Source of the DNA: Tetranychus cinnabarinus
Taxonomy: Eukaryota; Arthropoda; Arachnida; Trombidiformes; Tetranychidae
Length of the DNA stretch: 64,000 nucleotides
Direction: 5' to 3'
Assembly (NCBI GenBank): GCA_022266195.1
Contig: WHVY01000004.1
Coordinates: 6,527,501-6,591,500 of the forward strand
Below the pieces are notes generated by a model that saw nothing but the letters and a program-made list of their open reading frames with translations, searched no databases and was not told where the DNA came from. The position numbers and the translations under genes were made by a program. Each line of letters starts with the position of its first letter. The first letter of the stretch is position 1. Below, piece after piece: positions 14,201 to 29,700 of the stretch.

Positions 14201-17200
14201 TTGTTATTCACCCTTATTTCAAGTCCATTAACCTTTTAGTTCAGATTTGCAAATCGCAATTGATTACAATCAAAAATCAACATTTTACTCGTTTATAAAT
14301 TCTTGTGAATCTAATAGCTAACACTTTTTTCCTTGCTAAATCATCTTCAGTTTTCATCATGTTAATTGTAATTTGAATCATTCTTTGAACATTATTGTGA
14401 TGCTCACAGTTTTAGGTTATTGTATTATTTCACTTCATATCGGATATTGTACACTTTCAATTGAATTTATCCGTTGAAAGGCATTACAAAAATCAATGAT
14501 TGATTGAAACAATTTATGATTGAAGATAGGAAAATTAATACTTCTAGTCTCATTAGCTAATTGGGTTGAATTGTTTTCAGATCGTAAAGGCTTTTCCAAG
14601 CAATCGATAATCAAAAATGTAAAGATTGATGAAGATAATCATTTGTTGATGTTGCCACAGTTTCTGGTCAGCAGTTTAATTGCCAAAACATTTGAAGTTC
14701 AAATGTTCAAAAAACAAAAGTCCGGATAAACTTGGTTATCAATTCAGGTAAAAGGGATTAATTGGTGATTGAATTGGCTTCCTCCAAATTTTAGGTCCAC
14801 AATTGAATTAGCAAAATTAAAGCATCACTGTAACTCGTCCAATGGTAATCGAAAAGGCAATTGTTGACTTTAATCTGGGAACTTTGAGTTTATACCGGGA
14901 AATTAACTCTGATTTATGAATTCCAAGCTTTGTTTAGTTCAGTCTGGTCTTGATTGTGATGGATTATGAGGCGTATAAATATCACACTTTCTCACCCAAA
15001 GAATAAAATTTACCAGCCATTAAAGGATATAAGTGTCAACTCGACTCGACTGGAATAATTAAACGGTTATATGATGAGAAATAGACAGAACAGAAATAAA
15101 ATTTCTGATCTGTCTCATGATTTACTCATCTTATCATCAGCGATAAAGTTAATTGACTAACTAATATAACTTGTAAAATAAATAGACCCGCAATTGAAGT
15201 TAATTACTTCCAATGAGATGTAAATCCTTTCATTTGCAATGCTCATTTCAATTGTAAAATTGAAAACAATCAATCATGATCGAACACATTGTAACCAATA
15301 AAGACAATCATAATATGCTAAATCAATTGAAACAAAGAGGTTCAAAAATTAAGATTCTTGCCATAAAATGGTAATTATAAGCAAAATAATTAATTATTGA
15401 ACCAAATTTCAATTTTACAATTCAGTTTCAACAATGACTTGGATTTCAAAAAGGTGAACAGTGCTTGTGATTGGCTTTCTTGATTTACCAGGGATAGAGA
15501 CTGAAACCATCCGTCATAATTTTTCATTAGATTCAAGATCTCAAATATATTGCCGGGTCAGTTGTTGACCTGTAGATCAAATAATAAGAAAACAGGTAAT
15601 CCTAAAAAATAAGATGACAATTAGTTTCTATTCAATTTTCTCAATCATAGTCTTCAATGCATCAAACCAAACGCTCCAATGAAAGAGTAAATACGTTTAA
15701 AATAATACAAGTTTAGATGAATTTTCAAACTTGGAGTTAGGATATTTATTGTACTTACATAGATTATCAGGAAAGTTCAGGTATGTTCCATGAAAAAGAC
15801 ATCTTTAATCAAAATCAGTTACATATTTAGGAGAGTTGAAGCTGAAAAGTGAAGATTTATCACAAGCCAAAACAGGGCAACTTTCACTTTAACCCAAACC
15901 GGTTGTAATTATTTCAGTGATTATTAAGAATGATTCAGGAGTATCTTGAGTTTTCTAATTCAGAAGCTCAAGATTCAAATAATTACTAAACAGATGAAAG
16001 TGAACAAAAGACGAGAACAATTATCGTTAATGATAAGCAAAAATTTGAAACTTAAATTTAACCGTTTTTTTGTCACATTTTGTAAAGTTGAGGGACTGTT
16101 ACATAATTAAGCTTGGGCAAAAATACATTTCCAATATAAATTATTATCTGTTAGTTTCAATTAAATTTTAATTTTAAGTCAATTCAGACAATTAAAAACA
16201 TTTTTAATCACTTAAAGGGTTGAATATTAACCTTGAATCGTCTAAAATTCATAATTTTTACCAAAAAAAACTAACCTCAATGAGATAGTAAACCTTGGAT
16301 ATTGAATCATATCATGTTATATTAAAACTCAAGAAACATATTTTCACCAATTTCAACAATTAACTCTTCTTTTTCCTCTATCAACCCATCAGATTAAGGT
16401 TAAACAGATTAGTTGATCAACAATAATGTCTTTAAATTTTCTAATCAACACCAAGAACATCAAGCAAATTGTCAGCCAATCAAAAATCCCAAGAAACTAA
16501 TTGAAAAACAAGTCTGAAAGGTTGAAATTTTCACCCGAAAAAAATCAGATGTCCAAGCTTCCCTAATGATGGACCAGTCAATGATTAAAATAAGATAAAT
16601 AATTAAAAAACAATTTAAACACAAAACTAAAGCTACAATTTAAAAATTGTGACACCAAAATCAAAGTAAAACATTTCCTACAAACCAAACCAAACAAGCC
16701 AAGGATTGACATGCAACATCAAACCAAAGACAAAATGCAACCTTAAATGATTCTGGATTAACCTAAACCATTGAAAATGGTCTAAAATTTAATCAAAATA
16801 AAGACAATTAAAATGGGTTAAAAAATGAAGTGCAATAAAAGGATCTTCTAGAAGCTGAAAAATATCAACAGCAGAAAGTAAAACCAGAAAAGGGGAAAAA
16901 CAAAACGGATAAACATAGTTAATCCAAATCAGTTTCACCGTTAACAGGTAGATTAGATGTTTTTGTTTTCACTTTCTCATCCTTTCCATCATCATTTCAT
17001 CCTTTCTCAGCATAATTATTATAATCAAAAGTAACCCTGTTTATCCTAAAGTTGAACCAGTAAAATGAAGCCTAAAAATCCCTCCCAACATCCTCTTCAC
17101 CATTACCTTCACTTATTGTTACACTCATCATCTCAATCTTCCCCTTTCCTTTCTTCCTCACCAACATCTTTCGAACCCAAAATGAAGACAAATTGTCATC

Positions 17201-17743
17201 CCGTTAACCTTATCCTGGTCAGCCATAAGGACACTACCATTGGGCGTACATCATCATCTTAATCATAAATCCTTAATGATGATACAACAACAATTGATAA
17301 CTTACTAAGTTGATATAATAGCAACATAATTCTCGCAACATTAACCATTTTAAGTTTACTCATTGTTGGCTTAACGTTAGTCTTTTTTGTGTGTGAGTCC
17401 GTTTGTTTCACTGACAACATCCATTATCATCATTTGACCAGGTTGACCATTAAAACTTCATTTCACTTTCACTCCAGTTAAAGTAAAGAAGAAGCAGGCG
17501 AAAGAAGGGAAAAAGGAATTTCTTTTTTTTCCTTTTCATTATTCCATCATTTTGTGATGATAACGAGTTTAAACCTTTTCAAATGTTCATCTTCAATCTA
17601 AAGTAAAATAAAATTGACCAACGCCACCTTTGACCATCCAAAGACGAAAGATTCCTGTGGAAAGAAATAACATTTTCAGTGACATTTTTTTTTTGTTCGG
17701 ATACAAATTTCGACCTTTCAAGACTGATCGACTTTTCGGGCTA
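11249..17743. other. Intergenic region between SKA1 and the CBM14 gene
   Basis: This 6.5-kb stretch separates two divergent genes and must hold both promoters. It is AT-rich with many CAATTG/TTGATTAA-like words. No ORF in it shows a recognisable domain or credible splice structure. It holds short CAT/ATT microsatellites (about 13680-13740), pyrimidine-rich DNA near 13560-13760, and one CTCF-like word at 12982-12996. I cannot place transcription starts. Confidence 0.6.
12982..12996 (+). promoter_or_regulatory. CTCF-like motif
   Basis: TAAGTAGATGGCAGC fits most of the CTCF core CCASYAGRKGGCRS from the fourth base on (GTAGATGGCAG), but lacks the leading CCA. It lies about 1.7 kb upstream of the SKA1 start. 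It is weak on its own and listed because stronger copies occur near 36.7-37.0 kb. Confidence 0.25.
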
Positions 17744-20700
17744 ATGCAGTGTTTGATTGGCAACACAATGTTTCCGGTTAAAATTGTGATACTTTTTGTT
17801 ATTATTTTCATTCAACAATTCAATACAATCCAATCAAAAGATGAATCCATTTTATCGAGATTTGGTTTTGCTGTAAGTAAAACTTTTGTTTTCCTAAACC
17901 ATCAAAAGATATCAAAAACTAACCCAAAACCGATAGAAACAATCAAAACAATTCAATATCAAAATCAAGTAAATCAACAATCTCAACAGTTAACTGACTT
18001 TTAACAGATTCAATCCTAAACAAAAGATTCACTTATTCTCATGATAATCAGCTAATCAACCATCGTAATTACAACGCTAATTCAATTTAAATAGATTCTA
18101 AATTCAAGTAAATTAAGCTTCTGTTGATAAATATTGCAATTTGAATACAAATTGGCAATTACTAAAATTTAGCCTGAAATCAGTTGATTGGTGAAGAGTT
18201 GATTTCAATGGATGAAGATCAATATTTCAATATTTTACAAACAATTGGCGGACAGTTTAAAACAATCAATTTTAACCAATTGAATAAATTTGACAGTCTT
18301 GACAGTGAACTGATTAAACTGGTTAATCAATTGAATTAACCTTAAACGGTTGTCAATCCAGCGTTAATCCTGTTTGTAATGAAAGAGATTAAACATTTAA
18401 ACCTGTTAACATTAATCATTTAATGGATAATCAAATTTCAACTCATCATCAATCATCATTTAACTGATGAACCTTTTGTTTAACGCGTTTTCTGGTGTAA
18501 AACTATTAGTAAACCCAATCAACAATCAATCAACCTTTTTAATCAAGCAAATGTCTCCAGATTTACATTAATCTAAAATCTGGTTAACCGGTTCAATTTG
18601 TTAAAATAATTGTCTCAACCAATTGGAACAATTAAATTAAATTAAACGATGATTACATTTACCCTTTACTAACCTGATTACATAAATGTCATTGTTAATG
18701 GTTAATCAATGAATAATTTGTGATCTTGTCTATTCAAATTGTCCAAAATTAAAAAAGAAATGAATAAAATTAGAAAATTGAAATTGTCCCTTGAAGGAAA
18801 CTTGACAATTAATACAATTAATATGCAAATGGTTAGACTAGATTGTGATGATTAGAGGTTGATGTCTATACCTTTAAATAAAATCCTTGGATAATTTGAT
18901 TTCAATCAAATGGTTAAGTTGAAAGCAACAATTAATCTCAACAATTGAACGAGAAAAGGTTTCTCATTGTGGTTTATCAAATATTTATATCAAAGGATGT
19001 TACATTACCGTTGAACAATTCATATTCATATTCAGATAGTTAACCCTGTAATCATCTTATTCTTATCATATTTCCATCATTTCATCAGAATTGATTCAGA
19101 ATAAAATAAATTTCTTCAACATCTTCAGCAAGACTAAATTAACCAGCAAACAAAACAAAAATGGAGACCAAAAAAAGGGTTTCAATTGATGATTCCATTC
19201 AATCATGATTGTGATCAAAGTTGATCATAATTGTTATGCATAACATTTCAGATGATAATTAAAGGCTCAAGATGCTTATGATGGTTAAAAGCTTTGAATG
19301 GTATTGAAGTTGATGTTGTTTCATTGCGTGCTTTTGCTTGCCTTTATTATTGTATTTAAGATTGTGTTTACTGTTATAATTATGAGATGTGAGTTTGCAA
19401 GGGAAAGTTGAAGGCTTTGCTTGTCCATTGTGTGTCCACTGTATGACCGGATCCATTTAAGATTGAAAAGGGTCAAACCAAATGAACGTGTTTTCATTTT
19501 TAACATTTTACATCCATTTTTGCCACATTTTTAGACTTGACTTGAGTTTTACCTTTGCTTCGCATTAAGCTGTTTAACATGCTGATGATTATCAGGCTGA
19601 TTATGAATACAAACATGAACATGATTATCATGATGATCATGTGCTATGATAAGGGAATGATGAAAAAATAAGTTAAGTAAAAGTGTCATTTAATGCTGGT
19701 CAGTTCACGAGCCTGACGTTCAGTAAACGCCAAACGATTAGTTCCAATGAACTTAACCTAAACGTGAGGTTAAGCTCAGGGGTTTAAACCAGTATTGATA
19801 TTTTTAAATTGTTAATCCTAACATGATAATAATAGTCTTTTTGTTGTCTTAATCACAACAATTATGCCATTTCCACAATAATTTCAATTGTCTTTTTTTT
19901 CGCTAAAAATTAAAAGTGAAATTTTCTTGAGATTTTAAATTTAGTATCTTAAAAAGTGAAAAGCTGAGCCATTAAACAGAAGTAAACTTGACTGAGGTTA
20001 ATTTCAATTTTCAACCAACAATTATGTAGTAACAATTAGCAATTAAAGTGTCTAAACTTGAACCTCAATCATTGTCATTGGTTTAATTTGTTGACCAATT
20101 TTGTCTGAATATTGAAATGGAAATGTAAATTTGCATCTTGGACAATAGAATTAGCTAATTTGTTTAGTTTGTGATTAGATTAATGGTGTTTGTGTAAAGG
20201 TGATTATCCACTGTTTATCCACTTTATTGATCAAGTTAATCATGTTGAAGGTAATCCTTGGATGTTTTCATTGATACACTTTGGGAATCTTTCAATTTGC
20301 TTGTTATATTAATTGTTTAGAAGCATTTCTTTGCTCTGTGAATCAAGATTATCACACAATTAAATATCAATATCTTGTGGGTTCTCAGTGTCATTAATGA
20401 AAACAGGAAAAAGGTTGAATTGTGAGTTGTTTTTAATCAATTTATCATTAATTAAAGTCTTTCTTGGTCATTATCCATTATCTTAATCAGATTAACCATT
20501 TCCATGTGAAAACCAGATTCTCATTGTTGATCGCACTTTTGTCTTTAAATTGTAAATTAACAATCTGTAATTGTATTATAAATTGTTATAAATACATATA
20601 TTTAAAAAAGGTTGAACGTTTACGAACGTTACAACAAAGCAACAACATGTCAAGATTAATTAACAAGAATCAAATAATCGTCAACATAATCATGTGAGAA

Positions 20701-23700
20701 ATGGTTACAATTAGTAAACACTAAATATTAATCAAGACGGAAGAATCTCAATGATTATAGGAAGAGTACAACAATTACTGTTATAGCAAAAATCACATGT
20801 AACATGGTAGAAAATTTAAACAGTTGGTTTAAGTGTATTATTATTAGCTGTTTTTCACAATCATTATTTGATTGTTACTAAAGGCGAAACAATAAAATTG
20901 AAAATATTAATCAATGAGATTATACCAAACTAGCTGAGGTTGAATCATGTAATTTCATAATGGATGAAAAAAACAGTTTAAGGATACAATAATTCAATAT
21001 TGAGGGTGATGATTGTCAACACGCATTTATCAACCAACTATTATTATCATTGCCATTATTGAAGATGTTCAGTAGTGATTGACTAAATGGTAGTTTCGGA
21101 CGGAAGTTAATTTGTTGCCAAAGATTATAATTTTGAATTATAACGATTGATTATAACGGGATAAATTGAATTATCTAAACGATCGATTATATTGTGATTA
21201 AGCCAAATTGCCATCAGGGTGGTCAAGTGTAATAACAATAACAATAAAATGTGTTCCAAATGTGAATGTGTTTTTTATTCAATGTCAACTGGATTATTGA
21301 GTTTCTCCTCATTTGTCACCTTTCGGTAATATGATGATGGTCTTGATAATGATGACGGTCATCTTTCTTTTATCTAACCAATTGGTCCATTCGAGCAGAT
21401 TGTTTTTTAACCATAAAAACTCAACAATGATTAAGGTTGCTAATAAAATGGACAAAAGTTTTTTAACGTATGCATTTTTGTCTTCAACTGCTTCTGCTTG
21501 TGTGTCCAGGTAAAAGTACTGATTGTCCATTAGCATATCTACGATGTTAGCCGAAGACAACGACAAAGATAAGGATAATAATGATGATGATGATGAGGTT
21601 CATTGAGGCCAATTAACTTGCATGTTGTGTGTGAAAAATGAAGGAAATGCGACCTCTTTAATGAACAACTTAACTTATGTTAAATCTTCTTCGCAATCTT
21701 CTTTCTTCTTTATCCATTTTACTTTCTTTACTTTCATTCGTCCTCAGCTTTGTCCTTTTTTGTTTTGTATCGAAGTCTAAGTCGAACCTGGAAAGGGGAA
21801 AAGAAGAAAAAGAAAAAGGAAAGAAGAATAAGAAGAAAAAATCAAGTTTGGAAGCGGTAAAGATGAAGAAAGTGAATTTTTACCTGTAATAACCCAAATT
21901 GTTACTGAACAATCACCAACAACAATGCACTAAATGTTTCAAATACATAATTACTTGATATTAATAATAATACAAGCATTGAATCACAAGTAATCAAGTT
22001 GAAATGTTACACAACAAAAATTAAAAGCTAATAACAAACAAATAAAATCTAACCAATTGTACAATTTAACACATGACTTTGCGAGGGAAAAACCATTGGT
22101 TACATAGACTGTGATTAAACCAGATAAATTAAGCGCCGCATTTAAAATTAATTTTCAAAAGCAACCAACAATTAAAGTAAATAAAATCAGTCAATTGATC
22201 ACAATTTTTCACAGACACTAGCATACAATATTATCAATTACAATTATCAATACCTTCACAATTGAAGGCCTATCAAATATTAAAAACTGTTACATGAACG
22301 AAGCGACATGAAGATTGTTATCCAACTAGGAAACCAATAATTTCAAGGTTTGAAAATTTCATCCGCAATTTGATTAACAATTGAATTGTTATCAAAACAA
22401 AACTGTATTCAATCAGAATCCCAATTATTCCAAAGAATTGGATAAAACAACAAAAAAAGGTTAACATTGATGTTTGATATTGATAAAAGAAGATGGGAAA
22501 TCTTTTGTCTTCAATTATAATTAACAGATTGTCAAAAAAGCTAATCAAATGATGACATCGGAAAACAAAGAAACAGTTGACAAAAGGTAAACATAATTGT
22601 TATCAAATATTTTGTCAATAATTTAACCCGAAAAGTCACCAAAATAATAAAAAACCAACAACAACGGTTATTGAACTTGTCCATTAACCCTTCAACCAGA
22701 AATATTAAAACAGTTAAAATGGTTAACCTTTTTCATATTTATATTTAAATCGTAATTTATTTCAACAATTATTAAGAAAACTCAACAATATAAATATACT
22801 AATAAAAACTGAGCAAAAACACACGTAAATTGTTACACGTTAACACGTATTAATGATCATCATTAGTGGACATTTAGGGATTTAATTTAGAGTTGAACAA
22901 GTCAGGTAAAAATGTTGACCAAAAATGGGTTTTAATATTAGCTTTAATGGGCCTTTGCACCGGTCAAAGAAGACAGTCAATTGTACCATTGATTTAATTT
23001 AGATATCTTAACAATTTAGATTGAAATGGAATTGAAATCAGGAAGAATTGTAATTCAAGTTTTGTTAATTGTCAATTTGTGTGAGTAAAATTAAGCTTCC
23101 TGACTATTTAATGATGATTCTGATAGCTGATGAGAATATGAATGTAAATTTAATCTTTATTACAATTGAATTGGAATCAGTCATAAACATTGACCTTTGC
23201 CGTTTCTCAGACATTTTTAATTGTAATCACTTTCAATTGATTACCTTGTAACAGTTAATCAATTTGAGCAAGGTTAACTTATTTGTTTTAATTCAATGTT
23301 TGCAAGTGAAAGGCACTTTACAATTGATGATCGGTTCAGTCTTTTTTTTCATTGACCTTTAACAATCAACATTTTGATCCATTTTTAATCAATTTAAACG
23401 ACAATTTATTGTTCCGTAAAATTGTTACCTGAGATGTTTAAGATCTAGATTAGTTGAAATTGAATTAATGACAATGAGAATGATTAAATGTCATTGAATA
23501 GGAAAGGAAATGTAAAATGAAAGATGAAATGATTCAATGATTCAATGAAATTACCAGTAATCATTATTATTTGATTGAATGATTGAACGTCAATTAATAC
23601 CTTAATGGTTCATCATTGTAACAATTATGTGAATCTGAACAAGTTAATTAACCAAAAAAATTCAATTTAAAATGGAAAGCAGTTTAATTGATTGTTTACT

Positions 23701-26700
23701 GAAAATAACATTAAACCCAAAATAAGCGATCATAAAGACTTCATTGTCATTCAACAATTGACTTTCATATTTTAATTTCAATTGTAACTCTAAATTTCCC
23801 TGTTATTTGAAATAATCTGAATTTAGAATAGTTTATTGAAGGATTAAAGAGGTCAAGCAAATTAAGATATCAACTGATCGACAATTAAAGATGGAGAGTG
23901 AAAGCGATCACAATCAAAATGGTTCATCAAATGAAAGTGAATCAATGGAGTCAAGTTTATTGATTTATCAACAATTTAACCTTTCATCTTAAATTCATCT
24001 TGAATTCATCTTGAATGCATCTTAAATGATATCATTTAAAACAACAATTAGATATAAATTGTAAAATAACATTTGATTATCACATTGGATTAGGTGGAAA
24101 CAATGAAAATGGCAAAGAAAAGTGTTGAAGGCTTCATTTTAAGGAAAAGGTTAATGAAGATTGTAACAATACTTGATTATGATTAAGATGAACAGTACAT
24201 TTCATCACGAAGATTGTTTATTAACAAATTGCTTGTTATACATGATGATAAATTGAACTGGAACATGATAATCATAATTATGAGCCAACAATAACAGTCT
24301 TCTGATTTTAACGACAGGTAAACATGTAACAAACATCGTGATTACCTTAACTTGTGCGTTGTTTTTTTTCAACCGTAAGTTATAACGCCTTTTACAAACT
24401 CAAATGATTAAGCACAATCAAGTGCAATTCATTAACAACAATAGTCAACTGAATCATCTTAGGCATACAATTTTGACTAACAATCAAAGGTGAAAGTAAA
24501 TCATGAACAGAGAGTGAAATTGATGTAACAATGTTTTCATGTTTACCTGTAACCAATGTCAAGGTTAGTTGATTATTAATTTTAGCCAATTCACAATTAA
24601 TAGAGTTAATAGATTGGTTAATTATACATTAATTTAGGTTAAAGGTTTTACATATTTCAACAGTGATTGATCAGTGAATCAGATTCTGGTGATGTTTTTT
24701 GTTCTTACTCAGCTGTTAATGGTTGACTCTTTTTTGCTTGTTCAATGGTTGATGGTTAAAGTGAGTGACAATGATTTAAGTGATTTAAGTGTTAACAGTA
24801 AATTGTCAACATTATTTAAGGTTAAAGTTAATCAGGTTAAGGTGAGAAATGAATGTTCAATGTTTCCAGTATTGATCAGTAATCATTTTTACCTTTTCAT
24901 TAGTGATGGTGAAACTGGTGAAAATTGATTTTGGGTTTAAATTGAGTTGAATGGGTTTTCTGGTTTCTGTTTACTGTTGTACATTAAAATGATAGGTTGT
25001 GAATTTAATTGTCATCTTACAATCAATTAATCTCTTCTTTGTGTGTCTTCTCATTGAGTTGCAGTGAAATTGGATAAAAACAATTAAGGTTTAACATTTG
25101 ACTCTTTTTTTTTCCTTGTAATGTCAATTGTGAGTTTACCGCTTCCAGGCAAAGGTTGAATGTTGATGGTGAAGGAGGAGTGAAAATGAGATTCAATTGT
25201 GTCTAAGGTATTAAACCTGGAAACGGAACAATCTGATGACAATCAAGAATCATGTTAGAAGGGATAAGAGCAGGGGAAGAAGATGAGGTAAAATGATTAA
25301 ATGTATCATTGAAGAAATATAAGGTTCACATTAAAATACACTTTAATGATTTACTTGGTATAACAACATCAGTAAGATGATACTCAGTTTTCAGGCTGAA
25401 AATGATGATGACATGATATAATTACTGTAAAAAAACTGACAACAAATGAAAGTGGAACAACAAATGACTACAAAATACTTGGTATTAATCAGAAAAAAAA
25501 TTGTCCAACAATTAACAATTTTCCTGAAGAGTAGAAGTAATATTTTCTTGCCTTTATGGCATCAATGGCAATCATTGAGTATTTCAACGGTCCAGCAAAC
25601 ATTTATATCACTAAATGATCCGAGGTTTTTCAATAGATTTAATTACTGGACAGTTGAATTTAGTTTAATTATAATGTGATTTGATTCTTTAAATACAATC
25701 CTTTTCAAGTAAATATTGAATCTCCTTTTAGATGTAAAACAATGTAAGGCCTTTTGATGTTGCCTTTTGTCTAAAGGTTTCAATCTTGAACCAATCAATT
25801 TTAATGTAACTTTAAATACTGGATTAACGGCAATTAAAGTTGATTGTTGAAAGGAGCCCGTATAATCGTGGTAATAACTATTGTTAATGTTTGATAAATG
25901 CTATCTTTAATAGTTGACCGTAACCAGTTAAACCTTTACCGATGATGATATTTAAGGTTGACTTTTGTAGGCCTATGATGATTGTTGAGTGTTAATCTGT
26001 TTTGCTTTTGTTTTGTCACATGCAAACAATCAATTATCAAGATTAATCAGTTACAATTTAGGTTGAAATTATATGGCATATAAGTCAAAGAGTTAAGCTT
26101 ATTCAATATTGTATTGTGTGTGTGTGTTAACATCATTTTAGGTTTTACAGTATTACTGTTTTGATTTACATTAAATTGTAAAAACAATGGGTCAATTTAT
26201 TTTTCCCATCGTTTAATTTATTCATCAACATTGTAAATTACAATTTTAATATTAAAATGGTTACAGTTGATTCTTTTCTCACGCAATGGTCAACAGTTGT
26301 TGAGTAATACAATATGGTCAATATTTTCAGGTTGTATATCGTTTTTTTTATTGTAACTGTCAGTATAATTTGCTCATTTGGTTATTAAAACAAACAAGAT
26401 ATTAAAGCAGCAAAAAACGCACATCTTCGATGATCGTGTAAATAAAAACAGATTACAATACAATTTTGACCGATGGTTAGCTTTGAAACAAACAGGGTAA
26501 TGTACAAATCAATCAACCAAGGTAAAAGTGTAATCATTGTTTAAATGGTTGATAATCAACGGTAATCATTTTATCAACAGGACAAAAGGTCAATCATTTC
26601 ATCATCATCGGTAACACCGTTATTATCATCCTCATTGATTCAATTGTTGGGTAAACTATTTGGCAATAATAACAGTTGACTTGTATTATTATTGTTGCTG

Positions 26701-29700
26701 CTGAATTAGATATTGAATTGTTCAGAGAAAATGGAAATATTTATAATGAAAATATTGGGTGAACTGTGAACACGATTTCTCAAGATATCAGTTAATGATA
26801 CTTCTGGACAATCATGTTCATCAATTGTAACGATGAGCCATTATAATTTTTTTAGGGTCTGGCCATAGATCACGGTTAGAGGTTAACTTGATTTCATCAG
26901 ATGGTTTGGTTGTATTTTGGATTTATAATGAATTTAAATTATTTTTGCTTTCACTTTTTAGTGGGATTCATTGATACCAAGTGAATCATACAATTCTGCC
27001 AATCGTTACATCCAGCCAATTGAGCCATTAGTTATTGGTAATCAACCTGGTCCATCGGCGATTCATCACAATGGTCATAGTCACTGGGAGCCCATGATTG
27101 TACCGCAATCAACAAGAAATCGAAAAGTTTGGCAACCTCTTTCTTCAACTGTCGGTTCTGATCAAACAGAACAGGAAAAAGAAACAGTCGAGGAAAACAA
27201 AGGTGAGCCAAGTTCAGAAAATGTCGACAAACGGTGGCCTTTAATTAGCAAGGAAAATATTGAATCAGAGATATTCCGTGATGAATGGCGAACAGAGAAA
27301 TCTCCAATTCTTGGTTTAACCAGTAACGGTCCTGATTGGAACAATGGGGAAGATCCATTTTCACGAATTGATAAATCGGTTCCACACATAACAACTCCTA
27401 TTTATCATCGAGATGTTGAAGAGATTCGCAATGAACGAAAAACGGAAAATGGTTATGATAAATCAGTTTCAAGAACAAGTAAAATCTCATGGGACGATAA
27501 AGAAGAGTTTAGAGGTTCAAATGAGGGGAAACAGGTTGAACCCATTGTTGATGATCGTGAATCAATTATCATAGGTCGTCCGGGTGAAGGAGATGATCAA
27601 GCAGTGGCACCATACAGTCCAACAAGACTTCAAAATAGACCAGGAATGGTTGCTCCGTTATTACCAGGAAATCCATCAGCTCCAGCAGCTCAGCCTCAAC
27701 CATCAACTTTTGCCCCTCCTCAAAATCCAGTGACAGTTAGGCCAACTGTAGCTACTTCAGTGAGAACAGCTTTAGGGTTAAATACTGAGCGACCAAATAA
27801 GAAATATGTTTGGTTTGAAATGGCAAAGAAAAAATCGGCTCGATCTTCTGGTCGCCAGGAAATTACCACAACTCAATCTCCTCAAGACTATTTCACGGAA
27901 TCTATTACAGCAACAGCACCATCTTCAGCTCCTCAGAAACAAAAGGCACCCAAAAAGGCAGCAAAACAACCAAAAACCAGTAAACCAAAGGTAACCAAAT
28001 CAGTCTGGGGATTGAGAAATGCACAATCAGATAACTTGAAATTAGTAGATCAAAACAGATCAGAGCCATCACCACCTTCAACTATTGTGACTGAAATCAC
28101 TGGTACGCCAATAATTACATCAACTCGAGTACCTTTCTGGGCTGATACATCAACAAAATCAACAGAAGATCTAATCAAAGAATGGGAAGTTATTCCAACA
28201 GCCAACACTAATAATGGGGGACGAAATGCCAATACAAGAAACACCAACACTGAACCAAAAAAGAATAATCTGAAAAAACGAAAAGGACAATCAGCTGATA
28301 CAATTACAACAACGACCAATTCACCAGTATATGTACCAACATCACAAGCTTCATTCCCAACTTTCAATCCATTCACGGAGACTCGAGCAACATCAAACAA
28401 CCAAACCTTCAAATCTTCAGCATCTAAACAGGCTGCAAAGAAACAAGGTAACACTAACGATGGAAGTTTCAATTATATGACTAAAATTGATCACGGACCT
28501 TCACCTTCACCACCAGCATCATCAGCATTTTCATTCCCCTCAACATTGTCAACAGTCGGTAATGACCAGAGAAGTGGTCGATTGCAAACCAAAGGAGGCT
28601 CAAGTGGTAAAAAAGCCTCTAAATCAAGTCCATCAAATAACAAGAAACGTTCATCTAAACAAAAACAAGCCAATATCTCATCATCATCTTTATCAGCATC
28701 CTCATCGTCTGATGATGCCAGTAAAAGATTTGATAAGCTGATTCGACCAGCAAATAACCCTTCACTCTCAACCCAAACTGTGCCAACAACTGCCAAAATT
28801 TTTAACCCAACAACCACCTTTGCCTCTCCAACAACTACAACTCGATCAATCACAACAACAACTCAGCAAGCGACTACAGTGACAACAGTTAAGGCTCCTA
28901 GTTCACCTGCAACAACTTACCGTTCACTTGTGACTACCAATCAACCCGTTTTCACAGTAACACCAACCTTTTCATCAGACATTGAGGATGTATCGATTTT
29001 ACCAAATAGAGTTCCTGGTGAAGGTTTAAGAAAATTAGGAAACTTAATTGCCCCGCCAAACCATCGAAGTAAGGAGACTGAAGAAGAGTTGAAAGAAGTT
29101 CGCTTGGAAGATCTTTTACCAGGTATTCCTAATCAGGATTACTCAACCCTCAAGACAGTTCCTAAAACAGCTTTCCGTTGCTCTGATCAACAATATCCTG
29201 GTTATTATGGTGATGTTGAAACCAAATGTCAAGTAAGTACAATTAATTAATAGAACCAGCTGATAGTGAAAGCGTGTTACAGTCGAGTCCCTGAAATTGT
29301 CGGTTCCTAAAACTGTCCATTCGATATCAGCACCATCTCTTATAAATAAAAAAAACCATAATTATGAATTGAATTGTGTTTTGATTAGTAATTTTTATTG
29401 ATGTCTTTTGAATGTCGCGCCTCATTCGACCTCAAACAACTGATGGACAATTTCAGGGACTCGACTGTAATCACATGTTTAGCTTGAAGGCGCAATTTTT
29501 GTTCGCATTTAAATCCAATTCTTTGTAATCAATAATCCTAATAATTTTTTAACTCTGATCTTCCCAGGTTTTCCACATTTGCCAGTCTGATGGACGTCAA
29601 GATGATTTCATTTGCCCCATCGGAACTGTTTTCAATCAAATGCTGTTTGTGTGTGACTGGTGGAACAACTTCAGATGTGAAGAAACACCAAATTATTACG

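Noticed and set aside
21331..21513. ORF with a good signal-peptide-like start (MMMVLIMMTVIFLLS)
   Set aside because: Its possible donor (phase 2) does not match the phase-0 acceptor at 26962, no other exon fits it, and the Met-rich start comes from an ATG microsatellite.
24692..24760. Alternative signal-peptide exon for the CBM14 gene, phase 0
   Set aside because: Phase fits, but the hydrophobic stretch lacks a normal cleavage region and the donor (gtgagt) is inside repetitive DNA. The 17744-17872 exon is better.
28050..28853. Long minus-strand ORFs opposite the CBM14 gene exon
   Set aside because: They are shadows of the low-complexity coding exon on the plus strand, with no start context or domain.
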